Source of the DNA: Bradyrhizobium sp. SRL28
GTDB taxonomy: Bacteria > Pseudomonadota > Alphaproteobacteria > Rhizobiales > Xanthobacteraceae
Length of the DNA stretch: 64,000 bases
Direction of reading: 5' to 3'
NCBI RefSeq assembly: GCF_018596315.1
Contig: NZ_JAHEAG010000004.1
Coordinates: 62,001 to 126,000, forward strand
The stretch's first letter is position 1; each line of letters opens with the position of its first letter. Positions 1 to 8,085 of the stretch are shown here, in pieces. The notes under the pieces were generated by a model. That model was not told the DNA's origin, did not search any database, and was given only the letters and a program-made list of their open reading frames with translations. The position numbers and the translations under genes were made by a program.

Positions 1-902
1 GCGGAGCCGAAGCCGAGTTTTGCGATATCGTAGCCTTCGAGAATGTTGAGCATTTGCGCGATGTGCACGCCGGAGGCCGCGGGCGGCGGCGGCCCCAGGA
101 TTTCCCAGCCACGATAATCGGCGCGGACCGGCTGGCGCTCGACGGTCCTGTAGGTCGCCAGATCCTCGCGGGCGATGAAACCGCCGTTCTTTTCCATGTA
201 ATCGACGAGAATGTCGCCGAGCCGCCCGTGATATAATGCCGCTTCGCCATGCTGCGAAATGTAGCGCAGCGTCTCCGCATATTCCGACTGCAGCACGCGC
301 TCGCCGGCTTTCAGCGGCGTCCCCTTGGGCAGAAAGATCGCCGAGATCGCCTTGTCCTTCAGCATCTCCGGGGCGCTGTCGGAAATACATTCGTGCAGAT
401 AGGGCGTCGCGGCATAACCGCGCGAGGCATATTTGATCGCAGGCTGCATGACGTCGGCGAGCGACATGGTGCCGAATCTTTCAAGCGTCTCGCACCAGGC
501 CTTCAGCGAGCCCGGCACCGCCACCGCTTTCGGGCCGTTCAGGTTTTCATCGCCTGTTGTATCGAACACATCATGCGCCGAGCCGGGCTTCGAGGTGTAG
601 GTATCGGGCCGGACCGCCAAGGGCACCGTGCTCTGGCCGTCGATGAAGCGATGGCTGCCGTCGGCCAGCCGGATATGGGCCATGCCGCCGCCGATGATGC
701 CGACCATCATCGGCTCGACCACCGTCAGCGCGAACAGCGTCGCGATCGCGGCATCGATGGCGTTGCCGCCGGCCGCCAGCATTTCGGCGCCCGCGCTCGA
801 CGCCAGCGGATGATTGCTGACCACCATGCCGCGGCTGCCGGTCGCCGGTTGTTTTTGACAGGTAAAACCGGTGGTTGCACGATCCCGCCAATGACCCGTC
901 AT
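1..902 (-). CDS. ggt: Gamma-glutamyltransferase, N-terminal part (runs off left edge)
   Basis: About 300 codons read leftward from an ATG at 902 and leave the window without a stop. The family removes the gamma-glutamyl group of glutathione, usually in the periplasm, after self-cleavage into two chains. Only the large-chain part is visible. It shows the family opening GMVVSNHPLASSAGAEML, then AAGGNAIDAAIA, the VEPMMVGIIGGGMAH segment and, further on, GPPPPAASG. No clear signal peptide follows the chosen ATG. The catalytic Thr and small chain lie outside the window, so activity cannot be judged. The gene is divergent from the ParA-type gene. Confidence 0.85.
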   Translation of the reverse strand, partial: MTGHWRDRATTGFTCQKQPATGSRGMVVSNHPLASSAGAEMLAAGGNAIDAAIATLFALTVVEPMMVGIIGGGMAHIRLADGSHRFIDGQSTVPLAVRPDTYTSKPGSAHDVFDTTGDENLNGPKAVAVPGSLKAWCETLERFGTMSLADVMQPAIKYASRGYAATPYLHECISDSAPEMLKDKAISAIFLPKGTPLKAGERVLQSEYAETLRYISQHGEAALYHGRLGDILVDYMEKNGGFIAREDLATYRTVERQPVRADYRGWEILGPPPPAASGVHIAQMLNILEGYDIAKLGFGS

Positions 903-1152
903 GTGCTATCCCGCTTCTTGCTGTCGTTTTCAGGCATCAGCCGACGAGATTCGAACGCGGCCGTGTTCACCCGGGATAGCCAGAATTCCACATTCCTGCA
1001 TCATTGCAAGGTGAGTGATTCGGACATCCGCGATCTCCTCCTTTGGATCGGGCTGGGTACGTCTGGGCGAGCTACGGCTCGCCGCCGCAGAATGCGGGCT
1101 GTCTTGTAAAGCGTACCCCCAAGACCGCTGAAAGCCATCCAAAGGACGTGAA

Positions 1153-1923
1153 ATGCAGACGATCGTATTGACCACCCAGAAGGGCGGGTCGGGAAAAAGC
1201 ACGCTTTCCATCAGCCTTGCACTTGCCGCCATCCGGGCCGGCCACAATGTCCGCCTGATCGAGACCGACCCCCAAGGCACCGTTTCGAACTGGAAGCGCC
1301 GCCGTCCCTATGCCTCGCCGATCGTCGAGCCGATCTACGCCGCGCGGGAAGTCGAAGATCGCCTGCAATCGCTAGCGCAGGGCGGCGTTACAGTGACGAT
1401 CGTGGATACCGCGGGCGGCGAAACCGCCGCGACCAATTCGGCCATTCGCTATTCCGACCTCTGCCTGATTCCGACGCGGCCGAGCATTGCCGACATCGAG
1501 GCGACCGCCGCGACGCTGCGCGTGATCCGGGCCTGGCACAAGCCGTTCGCCTACGTCCTGAACCAGACGCCGATCCGGGCCGCGGCGCGCCTTGCCGGCG
1601 CCGAACACGCGCTAGGCGCCGAGGCGGCGCTCGATGCCGCCGAGATCGTGGCCCAACCCTTTATCGTGATGCGCAACGACTACCAGGACGCGCTGAGCGC
1701 TGGCCTTGCGGTCTGCGAACATGCACCGGGAGGCAAGTCCGCGGAGGAAATACGCGCCCTCTGGCAGTGGGTCGAAACGCGGCTGGGCAATGTGGCCGCG
1801 GCTACTGACGAACCTGTTATCGAGGAGTTCGTGGAAATACCCGCAGTTATTCCTAAATGGGCTGCGCTCCCGTCTTTCGACGCCGACAGCGCACGCTTCC
1901 TGAGAACCCCGGCTCGCGTCTGA
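1153..1923 (+). CDS. ParA-type P-loop ATPase, orphan
   Basis: A 256-residue protein of the ParA/MinD ATPase family. It starts almost directly with the deviant Walker A KGGSGKS (residues 10-16), which has the family's signature lysine. Walker B-like VTIVDTAGG is near residue 83 and LIETDPQG near 36. Such ATPases dimerise on ATP and position DNA or protein cargo. An AAAGGA ribosome site lies about 8 bases before the ATG. No ParB, parS-like cluster or replication gene is adjacent, so this is not a plasmid partition cassette. It resembles the chromosomal orphan ParA proteins common in Rhizobiales; the cargo is unknown. Confidence 0.8.
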   Translation: MQTIVLTTQKGGSGKSTLSISLALAAIRAGHNVRLIETDPQGTVSNWKRRRPYASPIVEPIYAAREVEDRLQSLAQGGVTVTIVDTAGGETAATNSAIRYSDLCLIPTRPSIADIEATAATLRVIRAWHKPFAYVLNQTPIRAAARLAGAEHALGAEAALDAAEIVAQPFIVMRNDYQDALSAGLAVCEHAPGGKSAEEIRALWQWVETRLGNVAAATDEPVIEEFVEIPAVIPKWAALPSFDADSARFLRTPARV

Positions 1924-2007
1924 TATCACGCTTCGCGCAAGGTAAATGCGCGAGGCGAAGGCGGAAGCAATTCAGCCTACCAGCCCCGGCTGGATTGCTT
2001 CGCTTCG

Positions 2008-2574
2008 CTACGGATTTCGCCGCAGCCAGTTCTCCCGCGTCACGCGCCATTTTTCGGCAAGCGTCTGACCACTGTGATGGGCAAGCTCAATGTAGCCGAC
2101 AAGTTCGGCGCCGGTCTTTTGCTTGACCCGGCGTGACGCCACGTTGGTAGCCGCATTGCAGGCGTAGAAGCTCTCGATCCCGAGCGTGCGGAAGGCAAAA
2201 TCGTTCACCGCCGAGACGGCTTCGCTCATCAGGCCCTGATTCCAGTAGCGCTCCGCGAGCCAGAAGCCGCGGTTGCCGTTCGCATCGTCCGACCCGGGGC
2301 GAAAGCGAATATTCCCGATCGCCTCGCCGTCACCGCCGCGCAGCACCAGCATCCAGTTATAGATCTCCTCTCCCGCGGCGACCTTCTCCAGCTCCCTCGT
2401 AATGAAAGTCTCCGCCCCGTCCTCCGGATATGGCCAGGGAACAACCGACGCGAGATGCTGGATGATGTTCCAGTTGTTGAAATGGCGCTGGATCGCCGGC
2501 GCATCCGACAGCGCGAGCGGCCGCAAGATCAGTCGCTCCGTCTGCAGCGTCGGCGTTTTGGTTATTTCTGGCAT
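2008..2574 (-). CDS. GNAT N-acetyltransferase, RimJ/RimL type
   Basis: A 188-residue acetyl-CoA-dependent acetyltransferase. It opens with [19 protein letters not shown], the standard start of the RimJ/RimL branch, and has later [20 protein letters not shown] and [19 protein letters not shown], matching the acetyl-CoA-binding and C-terminal GNAT motifs. The substrate is not evident; relatives modify protein N-termini or small amines. I chose the ATG at 2574, which overlaps the last 13 bases of mutM, so the two are probably translated together. A longer reading to 2649 would overlap mutM heavily and adds no family sequence. Confidence 0.8.
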   Translation of the reverse strand: MPEITKTPTLQTERLILRPLALSDAPAIQRHFNNWNIIQHLASVVPWPYPEDGAETFITRELEKVAAGEEIYNWMLVLRGGDGEAIGNIRFRPGSDDANGNRGFWLAERYWNQGLMSEAVSAVNDFAFRTLGIESFYACNAATNVASRRVKQKTGAELVGYIELAHHSGQTLAEKWRVTRENWLRRNP

Positions 2575-3443
2575 TTCGGGCACCAAAAGGTCGAGCGGCC
2601 GTTCTGGACGAAGCGCCGCACGATTCCACTGCAACGGGCGGTCTGGCACTTCTCGCCTTCGCGGTCATAAACCTGAAAGGAATGTTGGAAGTAGCCAAGC
2701 TCGCCCGAGGTCAGCCGATGATCGCTGATCGAGGAGCCGCCGGCCTTGATCGCCTGATTGAGCACCGAGTGAATCGCATCCACGAGCCGCCCGGCGTGAT
2801 CGGTCGGCTCGCCCTTTTTTGTCGCCAGTGTCGCCGCCAATCGGCGCGGCGACAGATGCGACCGGAATAGCGCTTCGCAGACATAGATATTGCCGAGCCC
2901 TGCGACCACGCGCTGGTCGAGCAGCGCGGCCTTCAAGCTGGTCTTCTTGTTGAAGCATGAATGCGCCAGCATCGCGGCACCGAATTCGTTGCCGAGTGGC
3001 TCCGGGCCGAGGCCTTTTAACAGCGGCTCGTCCTCCAGCGCGTTGCGGGCGATGATCTTCATGTAACCGAAGCGGCGCGGATCGTTGAACACGATCGCCG
3101 CGCCCGATGACATGTGAAACACGACATGATCGTGCGCGCGGTCCTCGCTGCGCGGATGGTGGAATTGGCCGGGCCTGTCGTTGTGGCCCCCATCGAGCAC
3201 CCGGAACGAGCCGGACATGCCCAGATGCATCAAAAGCACGTCGCCGGAGCCGAGATCGGCCATCAGGTATTTGGCGCGGCGGCCGAGACCTGTCACGGTC
3301 TGACCCTCCAGCCGGGCGATAAAATCTTTTTGAAAGGGAAACCGCAAATCCTTGCGGCGGGCTTCCGCTTTGAGGATTTTCGACCCCTCCATGGCGGGCT
3401 GCAGGCCGCGGCGGACGGTCTCAACTTCAGGCAATTCAGGCAT
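2562..3443 (-). CDS. mutM: Formamidopyrimidine-DNA glycosylase (Fpg)
   Basis: Bifunctional base-excision enzyme that removes 8-oxoguanine and formamidopyrimidines and nicks the abasic site; 293 residues, normal length. The start at 3443 gives [14 protein letters not shown], exposing the Pro2/Glu3 catalytic pair. LLMHLGMSG and the KYL lysine segment follow, then [16 protein letters not shown] of the helix-two-turn-helix. The C-terminal zinc finger ends in WCPKCQK, but its first pair is spaced CX4C (CQTARC) rather than CX2C. The open frame continues upstream to 3581, but that cannot be the start because Pro2 must be N-terminal. The GNAT gene overlaps its end. Confidence 0.96.
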   Translation of the reverse strand: MPELPEVETVRRGLQPAMEGSKILKAEARRKDLRFPFQKDFIARLEGQTVTGLGRRAKYLMADLGSGDVLLMHLGMSGSFRVLDGGHNDRPGQFHHPRSEDRAHDHVVFHMSSGAAIVFNDPRRFGYMKIIARNALEDEPLLKGLGPEPLGNEFGAAMLAHSCFNKKTSLKAALLDQRVVAGLGNIYVCEALFRSHLSPRRLAATLATKKGEPTDHAGRLVDAIHSVLNQAIKAGGSSISDHRLTSGELGYFQHSFQVYDREGEKCQTARCSGIVRRFVQNGRSTFWCPKCQK

Positions 3444-3522
3444 GCAGGCATTCACCTTATGGAGGTGACGTGATAGCGCCATTGCGGCGGGCGCGCTATG
3501 GTCCGGTAATGGAGTAAATCTG

Positions 3523-4284
3523 ATGGATCGGCCGGACCAAACCACCCATTTTGGCTTCAGGGACGTGCCCCTGGGCGACAAGCAGACGCTGGTGAACGAC
3601 GTATTTCACAGCGTGGCGTCCCGCTACGACCTGATGAACGACCTGATGTCGGGGGGCCTGCACCGGGTCTGGAAAGACATCATGATCAATGCGCTGAACC
3701 CGCCGAAGGGCGATGCGCCGTTTGCGCTGCTCGACGTCGCCGGCGGCACCGGCGATATCGCCTTCCGCGCGGCCAAGGCGGCGGGCGCGGGCTTTCATGC
3801 CACCGTCTGCGACATCAATACCGATATGCTCGAAGTCGGCCACAATCGCGCGCTGGCGCATCATCTCGACCAGCAGGTTTCCTTTGTCGAGGGTAATGCC
3901 GAGGCCTTGACGTTTCCGGACCGCTCCTTCGACGCCTACACCATTGCATTCGGCATCCGTAACGTGCCGCGGATCGATGCCGCGCTGCGAGAAGCCTATC
4001 GCGTCCTGCGGCCCGGCAGCCGATTTTTGTGCCTGGAGTTCTCCGCCGTCGACGTGCCCGGACTGGACAAGCTCTACGACTTCTTCTCGTTCAAGGTGAT
4101 TCCGCCGCTCGGCCGCGCGGTCACGGGCGATGCGGAATCCTATCGGTATCTTGTTGAATCGATCCGGAAATTCCCCCGGCCCAATGTATTTGCCGAGATG
4201 ATCCGCGACGCCGGCTTTTCGCGGGTGAAGTGGGAGAGCCTCTCCGGCGGCATCGTGGCGTTGCATTCGGGCTGGCGTTTGTGA
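3523..4284 (+). CDS. ubiE: Ubiquinone/menaquinone C-methyltransferase UbiE
   Basis: SAM-dependent C-methyltransferase of the ubiquinone ring; 253 residues, full length. The early segment [17 protein letters not shown] and the SAM-binding motif [17 protein letters not shown] (about residues 68-84) are family signatures. Later [24 protein letters not shown] and [20 protein letters not shown] complete the UbiE pattern. It is divergent from mutM. Its TGA overlaps the GTG start of ubiB by four bases (GTGA), so the two quinone genes are translationally coupled. Confidence 0.96.
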   Translation: MDRPDQTTHFGFRDVPLGDKQTLVNDVFHSVASRYDLMNDLMSGGLHRVWKDIMINALNPPKGDAPFALLDVAGGTGDIAFRAAKAAGAGFHATVCDINTDMLEVGHNRALAHHLDQQVSFVEGNAEALTFPDRSFDAYTIAFGIRNVPRIDAALREAYRVLRPGSRFLCLEFSAVDVPGLDKLYDFFSFKVIPPLGRAVTGDAESYRYLVESIRKFPRPNVFAEMIRDAGFSRVKWESLSGGIVALHSGWRL

Positions 4285-5855
4285 TTTCTGCGGCGACCCA
4301 CATCGCGCGGCTGGTCCGCGCCGCTTACGTGTTCGCACGCGAGGGCGTGTTCGGTGTTGTCGATCCGAGTCTGGTGCCGCCACCTGGGCAGCTCGCACTG
4401 CGGCTGGCGCGGCTGATCGAACGGCCCGGCGCCAAATCCGGCCCGCGTTTGTCGCGCGCGCTGACGCGGCTCGGCCCCGCTTACCTCAAGCTCGGCCAGT
4501 TTCTGGCGACGCGACCCGACGTCGTCGGCGTCGCAATGGCGCGCGATCTGGAGGCCCTGCAGGACCGGCTGCCGCCATTTTCGCAAGCCGAGGCGGAGGT
4601 CGTCATCGCCCTGTCGCTGGAACGCCCTCTGGCAAAAGCCTTTGTCAGCCTCGGGCCGCCGGTCGCCGCCGCTTCCATCGCGCAGGTGCATCGCGCCGAG
4701 ATCGAGCGCGACGGCGTACGCCAACAGGTCGCGGTGAAAGTGCTCCGGCCCAACGTCGCCTCACGTTTCCGCCGCGATCTCTCTGATTTCTTCTTTGTCG
4801 CGCACAATGCCGAAGCGCATTCGGCCGAAGCGCGGCGGCTGCGGCTGATCGAGGTCATCAACACGATGTCGCGCTCGGTCGCGATGGAGATGGACCTGCG
4901 GCTGGAGGCGGCCGCGTTGTCCGAGATGGCGGAGAACACAAGCGACGATCCGGATTTCCGCGTGCCGACCGTCGACTGGGACCGCACCACCCACAACGTG
5001 CTGACGATGGAGTGGATCGACGGCATCGCGCTGAACGACCATGCGCGCCTCGCAGCGTCGCATGTCGACCTGCCCGATCTCGGGCGCAAGGTGATCCAGA
5101 GTTTTTTGCGCCACGCGCTGCGCGACGGCTTCTTCCATGCCGATATGCATCCCGGCAATCTGTTTCTCGACGATGCCGGCCGGCTGGTCGCCGTCGATTT
5201 CGGCATCATGGGCCGGCTCGGCCTGAAGGAACGGCGTTTCCTTGCCGAGATTCTGCTGGGCTTCATCACGCGCGACTACCGCCGCGTGGCGGAAGTTCAT
5301 TTCGAGGCCGGCTACGTGCCGGGCCATCACTCGGTGGAGAATTTCGCGCAAGCCATCCGCGCCATCGGCGAGCCGATCCATAATCGCACCGCCGAAGAAA
5401 TCTCGATGGCGAAGCTGTTGACGCTTCTCCTTGAGGTCACCGGCCTGTTCGACATGCAGACGCGGCCCGAACTGATCCTGCTGCAAAAGACCATGGTGGT
5501 GGTCGAAGGCGTGGCGCGCGGCTTCGATCCCAAGCTCGATATCTGGAAGGTCGCCGATCCCGTGGTGCGCGAATGGATCGAGCGCAATCTCGGTCCCTTG
5601 GGCCGGGTTCAGGGCGCGATGACCGGCGCGGGCGAACTCGGCCGCGTGGCGACGAGCCTGCCGGCAATCGCCTCGCGGGCGGTTGCGGTGATCGAGAACA
5701 TGGAGAAGATGACCCGGGAGGGCGTGACGCTGTCGCCGGAGTCGATTGCCGCCTTGGGCCGCGCCGAAGGCCGCAAGAGCCGCTGGCGGACGGTGGCGCT
5801 CTGGATCATCGCGGCGACCTTTATTGGAATTCTGGTCGCCATCCGGCAGCTATGA
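4281..5855 (+). CDS. ubiB: Ubiquinone biosynthesis protein UbiB (ABC1/ADCK kinase-like)
   Basis: Atypical protein-kinase-like ATPase needed for ubiquinone synthesis; 524 residues. The signature KxGQ appears in [17 protein letters not shown]. The alanine-rich loop that replaces a normal P-loop is [11 protein letters not shown], and the catalytic and Mg sites are [12 protein letters not shown] and [10 protein letters not shown]. The C-terminus ends in one hydrophobic membrane anchor ([17 protein letters not shown]). I chose the GTG at 4281 because it forms a 4-base overlap with the ubiE stop; a longer frame from 4230 sits inside ubiE. Confidence 0.95.
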   Translation: MISAATHIARLVRAAYVFAREGVFGVVDPSLVPPPGQLALRLARLIERPGAKSGPRLSRALTRLGPAYLKLGQFLATRPDVVGVAMARDLEALQDRLPPFSQAEAEVVIALSLERPLAKAFVSLGPPVAAASIAQVHRAEIERDGVRQQVAVKVLRPNVASRFRRDLSDFFFVAHNAEAHSAEARRLRLIEVINTMSRSVAMEMDLRLEAAALSEMAENTSDDPDFRVPTVDWDRTTHNVLTMEWIDGIALNDHARLAASHVDLPDLGRKVIQSFLRHALRDGFFHADMHPGNLFLDDAGRLVAVDFGIMGRLGLKERRFLAEILLGFITRDYRRVAEVHFEAGYVPGHHSVENFAQAIRAIGEPIHNRTAEEISMAKLLTLLLEVTGLFDMQTRPELILLQKTMVVVEGVARGFDPKLDIWKVADPVVREWIERNLGPLGRVQGAMTGAGELGRVATSLPAIASRAVAVIENMEKMTREGVTLSPESIAALGRAEGRKSRWRTVALWIIAATFIGILVAIRQL

Positions 5856-5912
5856 TTGCAATGACAGCATGGATTTGCTATCATTGACAGCAGTCCTTGC
5901 TGGAGGCCGTCC

Positions 5913-7352
5913 ATGGCCAGCCTGACCATCCGAAAACTCGACGACGCCATCAAGTCCTACCTGCGGCTCCGCTCGGCCCAGAACGGCCGTTCAGTCGAGG
6001 AGGAGGTTCGCGTCATCCTGCGCGAATATTGCGAGGGTAGCCCGGCGCCAACAGCTTCGTTGACCTCGCCGTCCGCTCCGGCTGAACGGCCTGTTGCCGA
6101 ACGTGCAAACGCCGCTGGCCAGGCCAGCGTTACCCTGATCATCGGTGGTGGTATCGCCGCCTTCAAATCGATGGAACTGATCCGGCGGCTGAAGGAGCGG
6201 CACATTGACGTCCGCTGTGTGCTGACCAAGGCCGCGCAGCAATTCGTCACGCCGCTGTCCGCCAGCGCGCTGTCGCATGAGCGCGTCTATACCGATCTGT
6301 TCGACCCCGGCAGCGAATTCGACGCCGGTCACATCCGCCTCGCCCGCGAATGCGATCTGATTGTGGTGGCGCCGGCGACCGCCGATCTGATGGCGAAGAT
6401 GGCGCAGGGCCACGCCGACGATCTCGCCAGCGCGATCCTGCTGGCGGCAGACCGCCCGATCCTGCTGGCGCCTGCGATGAACCCCCTGATGTGGAACAAC
6501 GCCGCCACCCGCCGCAACGTGATGCAGCTTCGGCGCGACGGCATCCACATGATCGGCCCCAGCGCCGGCGAAATGGCTGAAGCCAACGAGGCCGGCATCG
6601 GGCGGATGTCGGAGGCGATCGAAATCGCAGCCGCCGTTGTCGACATTCTCCGCCCGCCGCGACCGCGTCCGCTCGCGGGCAAGCGCGTGCTGATCACGGC
6701 GGGACCGACGCATGAGGCGATCGACCCCGTGCGCTATATCGCCAACCGCTCCTCCGGCAAGCAGGGTTTTGCCATCGCCGCCGCCGCGCAGGCCGCGGCC
6801 GCCGATGTCACGCTGGTTTCCGGCCCGGTCGAATTGCGCGATCCCCCAGGCGTCACCGTCATCCGGGTGGAGTCGGCACGCGACATGCTGCATCGGGTGG
6901 AGGCTGCCTTGCCGGCCGATATCGCGATCTTCGCAGCCGCCGTGGCCGATTGGCGCGTCGCCAATGAAGGCGAGCAGAAGCTGAAGAAGACCGCTGCCGG
7001 CATGCCGCCGCTGCAACTGGTGGAAAACCCCGACATTCTCGCGACGATCTCGAAGCTGAAAGACAGGCGCCCGCCGCTGGTGATCGGATTTGCCGCCGAG
7101 ACCGAGCATCTCATCGACAACGCCAAGGCCAAGATCGCGCGCAAGGGCTGCGACTGGATCGTCGCCAATGACGTTTCGCCCGCACTGGGGGTGATGGGCG
7201 GCGACCGCAACACCGTTCATCTGCTGACGCGCGACGGCACGGATATCGGCGTCGACGACATCAAGGTAGATTCCTGGCCAGTGATGACCAAAGAGCAGGT
7301 CGCGACCGAACTGGTGGCGAAGATTGCGAAAACCGTGGAGAAGAATTCGTGA
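5913..7352 (+). CDS. coaBC: Bifunctional CoaBC with N-terminal ribbon-helix-helix domain
   Basis: 479 residues. The main body is phosphopantothenoylcysteine decarboxylase (CoaC) plus phosphopantothenate-cysteine ligase (CoaB), two steps of coenzyme A synthesis. CoaC begins near residue 72 ([20 protein letters not shown]) and has [11 protein letters not shown]. CoaB begins near residue 255 with [20 protein letters not shown] and NRSSGKQG. Residues 1-42 ([19 protein letters not shown], then [13 protein letters not shown]) do not belong to CoaBC. They match the FitA/VapB ribbon-helix-helix antitoxin fold and join through a Pro/Ala/Ser linker. The ATG at 5913 has GGAGG upstream. Its stop overlaps the dut start. 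Confidence 0.95.
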   Translation: MASLTIRKLDDAIKSYLRLRSAQNGRSVEEEVRVILREYCEGSPAPTASLTSPSAPAERPVAERANAAGQASVTLIIGGGIAAFKSMELIRRLKERHIDVRCVLTKAAQQFVTPLSASALSHERVYTDLFDPGSEFDAGHIRLARECDLIVVAPATADLMAKMAQGHADDLASAILLAADRPILLAPAMNPLMWNNAATRRNVMQLRRDGIHMIGPSAGEMAEANEAGIGRMSEAIEIAAAVVDILRPPRPRPLAGKRVLITAGPTHEAIDPVRYIANRSSGKQGFAIAAAAQAAAADVTLVSGPVELRDPPGVTVIRVESARDMLHRVEAALPADIAIFAAAVADWRVANEGEQKLKKTAAGMPPLQLVENPDILATISKLKDRRPPLVIGFAAETEHLIDNAKAKIARKGCDWIVANDVSPALGVMGGDRNTVHLLTRDGTDIGVDDIKVDSWPVMTKEQVATELVAKIAKTVEKNS

Positions 7353-7807
7353 GCGCGACCGTAAAAGTCGAAATCCGCCAACTGCCGCATGGCGAAGGTC
7401 TCGCGCTGCCGGCCTATCAGAGCGCAGACGCTGCCGGACTCGACCTGCTGGCCGCAGTTCCCGCGGACACGCCGCTGATCCTGCCCCCTGGAAGATATGT
7501 GATGGTGCCAACCGGGCTGACGATCGCACTGCCGTCAGGCTATGAGGCGCAGGTGCGGCCACGTTCCGGCCTTGCCGCCAAGCATGGCGTTACCGTCTTG
7601 AATTCGCCGGGCACGGTGGATGCGGATTACCGCGGCGAGGTCAACGTCCTCTTGATCAATCATGGCGATACGCCGTTCCCGATCCGGCGCGGCGAGCGCA
7701 TCGCGCAGATGGTGATCGCGCCGGTCGTGCAGGCGCAACTGGTTCCGGTGGTGTCGCTTTCAGCAACCGATCGCGGCAGTGGCGGTTTCGGCTCGACTGG
7801 ACGCTGA
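7349..7807 (+). CDS. dut: Deoxyuridine 5'-triphosphate nucleotidohydrolase
   Basis: Trimeric dUTPase that hydrolyses dUTP to dUMP, keeping uracil out of DNA and feeding dTMP synthesis; 152 residues, typical. All five motifs are visible: [46 protein letters not shown] and the C-terminal arm [11 protein letters not shown]. The GTG start at 7349 overlaps the coaBC TGA by four bases. The coaBC-dut pairing is common in bacteria. Confidence 0.96.
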   Translation: MSATVKVEIRQLPHGEGLALPAYQSADAAGLDLLAAVPADTPLILPPGRYVMVPTGLTIALPSGYEAQVRPRSGLAAKHGVTVLNSPGTVDADYRGEVNVLLINHGDTPFPIRRGERIAQMVIAPVVQAQLVPVVSLSATDRGSGGFGSTGR

Positions 7808-8085
7808 ATCGTTGAGTAAATCCGCCTCCCAGCGGTAACCCGCGGAATTCTTCACAGCCATATTTGCGTTCACGGTCTGGACTCTTACCGGTCGAGTCCC
7901 GAAGGGGATACTCTCGACCCGATTCGTGCGGAGCGCGACCAAGCAAAGTGGGGTCCGGTTTTGCGTCCGGGCGCGCTCAATCCTATTAGTTGGCGCATAA
8001 TCTCAACGCCAAACCGTTCACACTTTGGCGGATTTATGCGCTGGGGTAGTTCCGGGCCTGCAGTCGTGCGTTTTTGGGGCAAATA
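7808..8085. other. Intergenic region dut-divL
   Basis: A 278-base gap before divL with no credible ORF. It holds partly repetitive sequence: around 7940-7975 there is a GC-rich stretch resembling the lineage's common AAGTGG...CCGG intergenic repeat. Around 7990-8040 is an imperfect inverted match in which GGCGCATAATCTC and GGCGGATTTATGCGC face each other. The divL promoter must lie here, but I could not identify it with confidence. Confidence 0.4.

Noticed and set aside
930-970. TTCGAAT T-loop-like sequence near the ggt start, tRNA-like
   Set aside because: The flanking arms do not pair and there is no CCA or anticodon arm; chance similarity.
5991-7562. 523-residue open frame on the minus strand opposite coaBC and dut
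   Set aside because: Antisense to two clear enzymes. The translated sequence is low-complexity Arg/Gly/His-rich with no domain; a typical shadow of high-GC coding DNA.
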